64,000 bases of DNA from Corynebacterium vitaeruminis DSM 20294. Its GTDB lineage: Bacteria; Actinomycetota; Actinomycetes; Mycobacteriales; Mycobacteriaceae. The stretch is from assembly GCF_000550805.1 (NCBI RefSeq), contig NZ_CP004353.1:992001-1056000 (forward strand), written 5' to 3'. Positions 63,220-64,000 of this stretch are shown here, piece after piece (position 1 is the first letter of the stretch; each line of letters opens with the position of its first letter). The position numbers were made by a program, and so were the translations under genes. The notes under the pieces were generated by a model, which worked only from the letters and a program-made list of their open reading frames with translations, searched no databases and was not told the DNA's origin.

Positions 63220-63996
63220 ATGTCTAGAAGGGTGATGGGTTGCGGCTTGGGGATTGTCCTAGCCTTCGTGATGGTGGTGGCTCTCGTGGGGTGGGCCCTA
63301 TCCGTCCTCGAGGGGACGTCCCCCATCAAGCAGCTGCAGCCGCTGCCCAAGGACGTTCCGCCGGCGCGAGGGGTTGAGGTTTCGCTTATCGACGTCCACG
63401 GCCCCGGACGCACATCCGATCAGCTGGCCGACTGGGCGGATCCCATCGCCGCGCAGACGGGGATCCCCCCGGCGGCGCTGCGCGCCTACGGCAACGCGGA
63501 GCTCGTCGCGGCCCAGAACTGGCCGAGCTGCCACCTCGCGTGGAACACGCTGGCGGGGCTGGGTTACGTGGAGACTCACCACGGCACCTACTCGGGCGAG
63601 ATCATCTCGACCCGCGCGATCAACGACGAGGGCTACGTGCTCCCGCCGATCATCGGGCCGGCGCTGGACGGGACCAACGGGTTCGCGGAGATCCGCGACA
63701 CCGACGGCGGGCAGCTCGACGGGGACACCACTTACGATCGCGCGGTGGGGCCCATGCAGTTCATCCCGGAGTCGTGGAAGCTCTACGGTATCGACGCCAA
63801 CGGCGACGGCCAGGCCGACCCCAATCAGATCGACGACGCGGCCGCCTCTGCGGCCAACCTCCTGTGCGACGGCCGCGACCTAGCCACCCCCGAGGGGTGG
63901 ACGAGCGCGATTCGCTCGTACAACATGTCGGATCAATACCTCATCAATGTGAGAAATGCGGCGGCGTCCTACGCCCTCAATCAGCCAGCTGTGTAA
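63220..63996 (+). CDS. Secreted lytic murein transglycosylase (MltB-type)
   Basis: 258 residues. Signal/anchor helix (about 8-30), then an SLT/MltB catalytic domain: AYGNAELVAAQNWPSCHLAWNTLAGLGYVETHHGTYSGE (catalytic Glu), AVGPMQFIPESWKLYGIDANGDGQADPNQIDDAAASAANLLC. It cleaves peptidoglycan outside the membrane. Complete inside the window. In related genomes the next gene is eno; here the window ends first. Confidence 0.9.
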   Translation: MSRRVMGCGLGIVLAFVMVVALVGWALSVLEGTSPIKQLQPLPKDVPPARGVEVSLIDVHGPGRTSDQLADWADPIAAQTGIPPAALRAYGNAELVAAQNWPSCHLAWNTLAGLGYVETHHGTYSGEIISTRAINDEGYVLPPIIGPALDGTNGFAEIRDTDGGQLDGDTTYDRAVGPMQFIPESWKLYGIDANGDGQADPNQIDDAAASAANLLCDGRDLATPEGWTSAIRSYNMSDQYLINVRNAAASYALNQPAV

Positions 63997-64000
63997 TAGT

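Overview
The window is a contiguous piece of a high-GC actinobacterial chromosome, almost certainly a Corynebacterium. Evidence: the gene order metG - tatD - rpf2 - rsmA - ispE - uup-type ABC-F, then aceB/aceA, a long gapX-type GAPDH, two pth genes, rplY, prs, glmU and mfd - mazG follows the backbone I recall from C. glutamicum; an Rpf protein with DUF348/G5 repeats; a DUF222-HNH protein; a malate synthase G/isocitrate lyase divergent pair; and many genes with a TANNNT box 6-9 nt before an ATG, the leaderless layout common in corynebacteria. I see no insertion sequence, prophage, integron or CRISPR array. There is one tRNA gene, tRNA-Gln(TTG).

Layout. 1-2.1 kb: tail of a response regulator, its sensor kinase, and rsmI. 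2.1-12.5 kb: core functions (metG, GNAT, tatD, rpf2, rsmA, ispE, ABC-F, a membrane alpha/beta hydrolase, a quinol-monooxygenase-like protein). 12.6-16.6 kb: ppk2, a HAD phosphatase, a 3-hydroxyisobutyryl-CoA hydrolase-like protein and an unrecognised duplicated-domain protein. 16.6-21.4 kb: an MmpL exporter with its TetR regulator, divergent from a GntR/YtrA regulator and DUF1648 membrane protein. 21.5-27.5 kb: glyoxylate cycle and gluconeogenesis (aceB, aceA, rraA, gapX). 27.8-31.1 kb: a 580-residue orphan protein, a small membrane protein and a nitroreductase. 31.2-45.6 kb: an acyl-CoA catabolic block (thiolase, two crotonases, acyl-CoA synthetase, acyl-CoA dehydrogenase, HSD10-type dehydrogenase) with TetR and MarR regulators, interrupted by an ABC-exporter/TetR cassette and flanked by a protein acyltransferase/deacetylase pair (PatA-like/AcuC). 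45.7-64 kb: prfC, two pth genes, rplY, an alkylation-repair/HNH pair around a LexA box, prs, glmU, an MFS transporter, tRNA-Gln, TetR, mfd, mazG and a lytic transglycosylase.

How the parts connect. The acyl-CoA genes form a nearly complete beta-oxidation route for short, medium or branched acyl groups. The same operator, GTACGAT-N10-ATCGTAC, precedes both the thiolase and the acyl-CoA dehydrogenase/TetR divergent pair, so one TetR probably controls genes about 8 kb apart. The adjacent PatA/AcuC pair could switch acyl-CoA synthetases on and off by lysine acylation. The strongest regulatory candidates are that shared operator, an RNA switch in the rplY leader that can hide or expose the ribosome-binding site, a LexA box between alkD and the HNH gene, and near-perfect palindromes in front of the MmpL and ABC-exporter operons.
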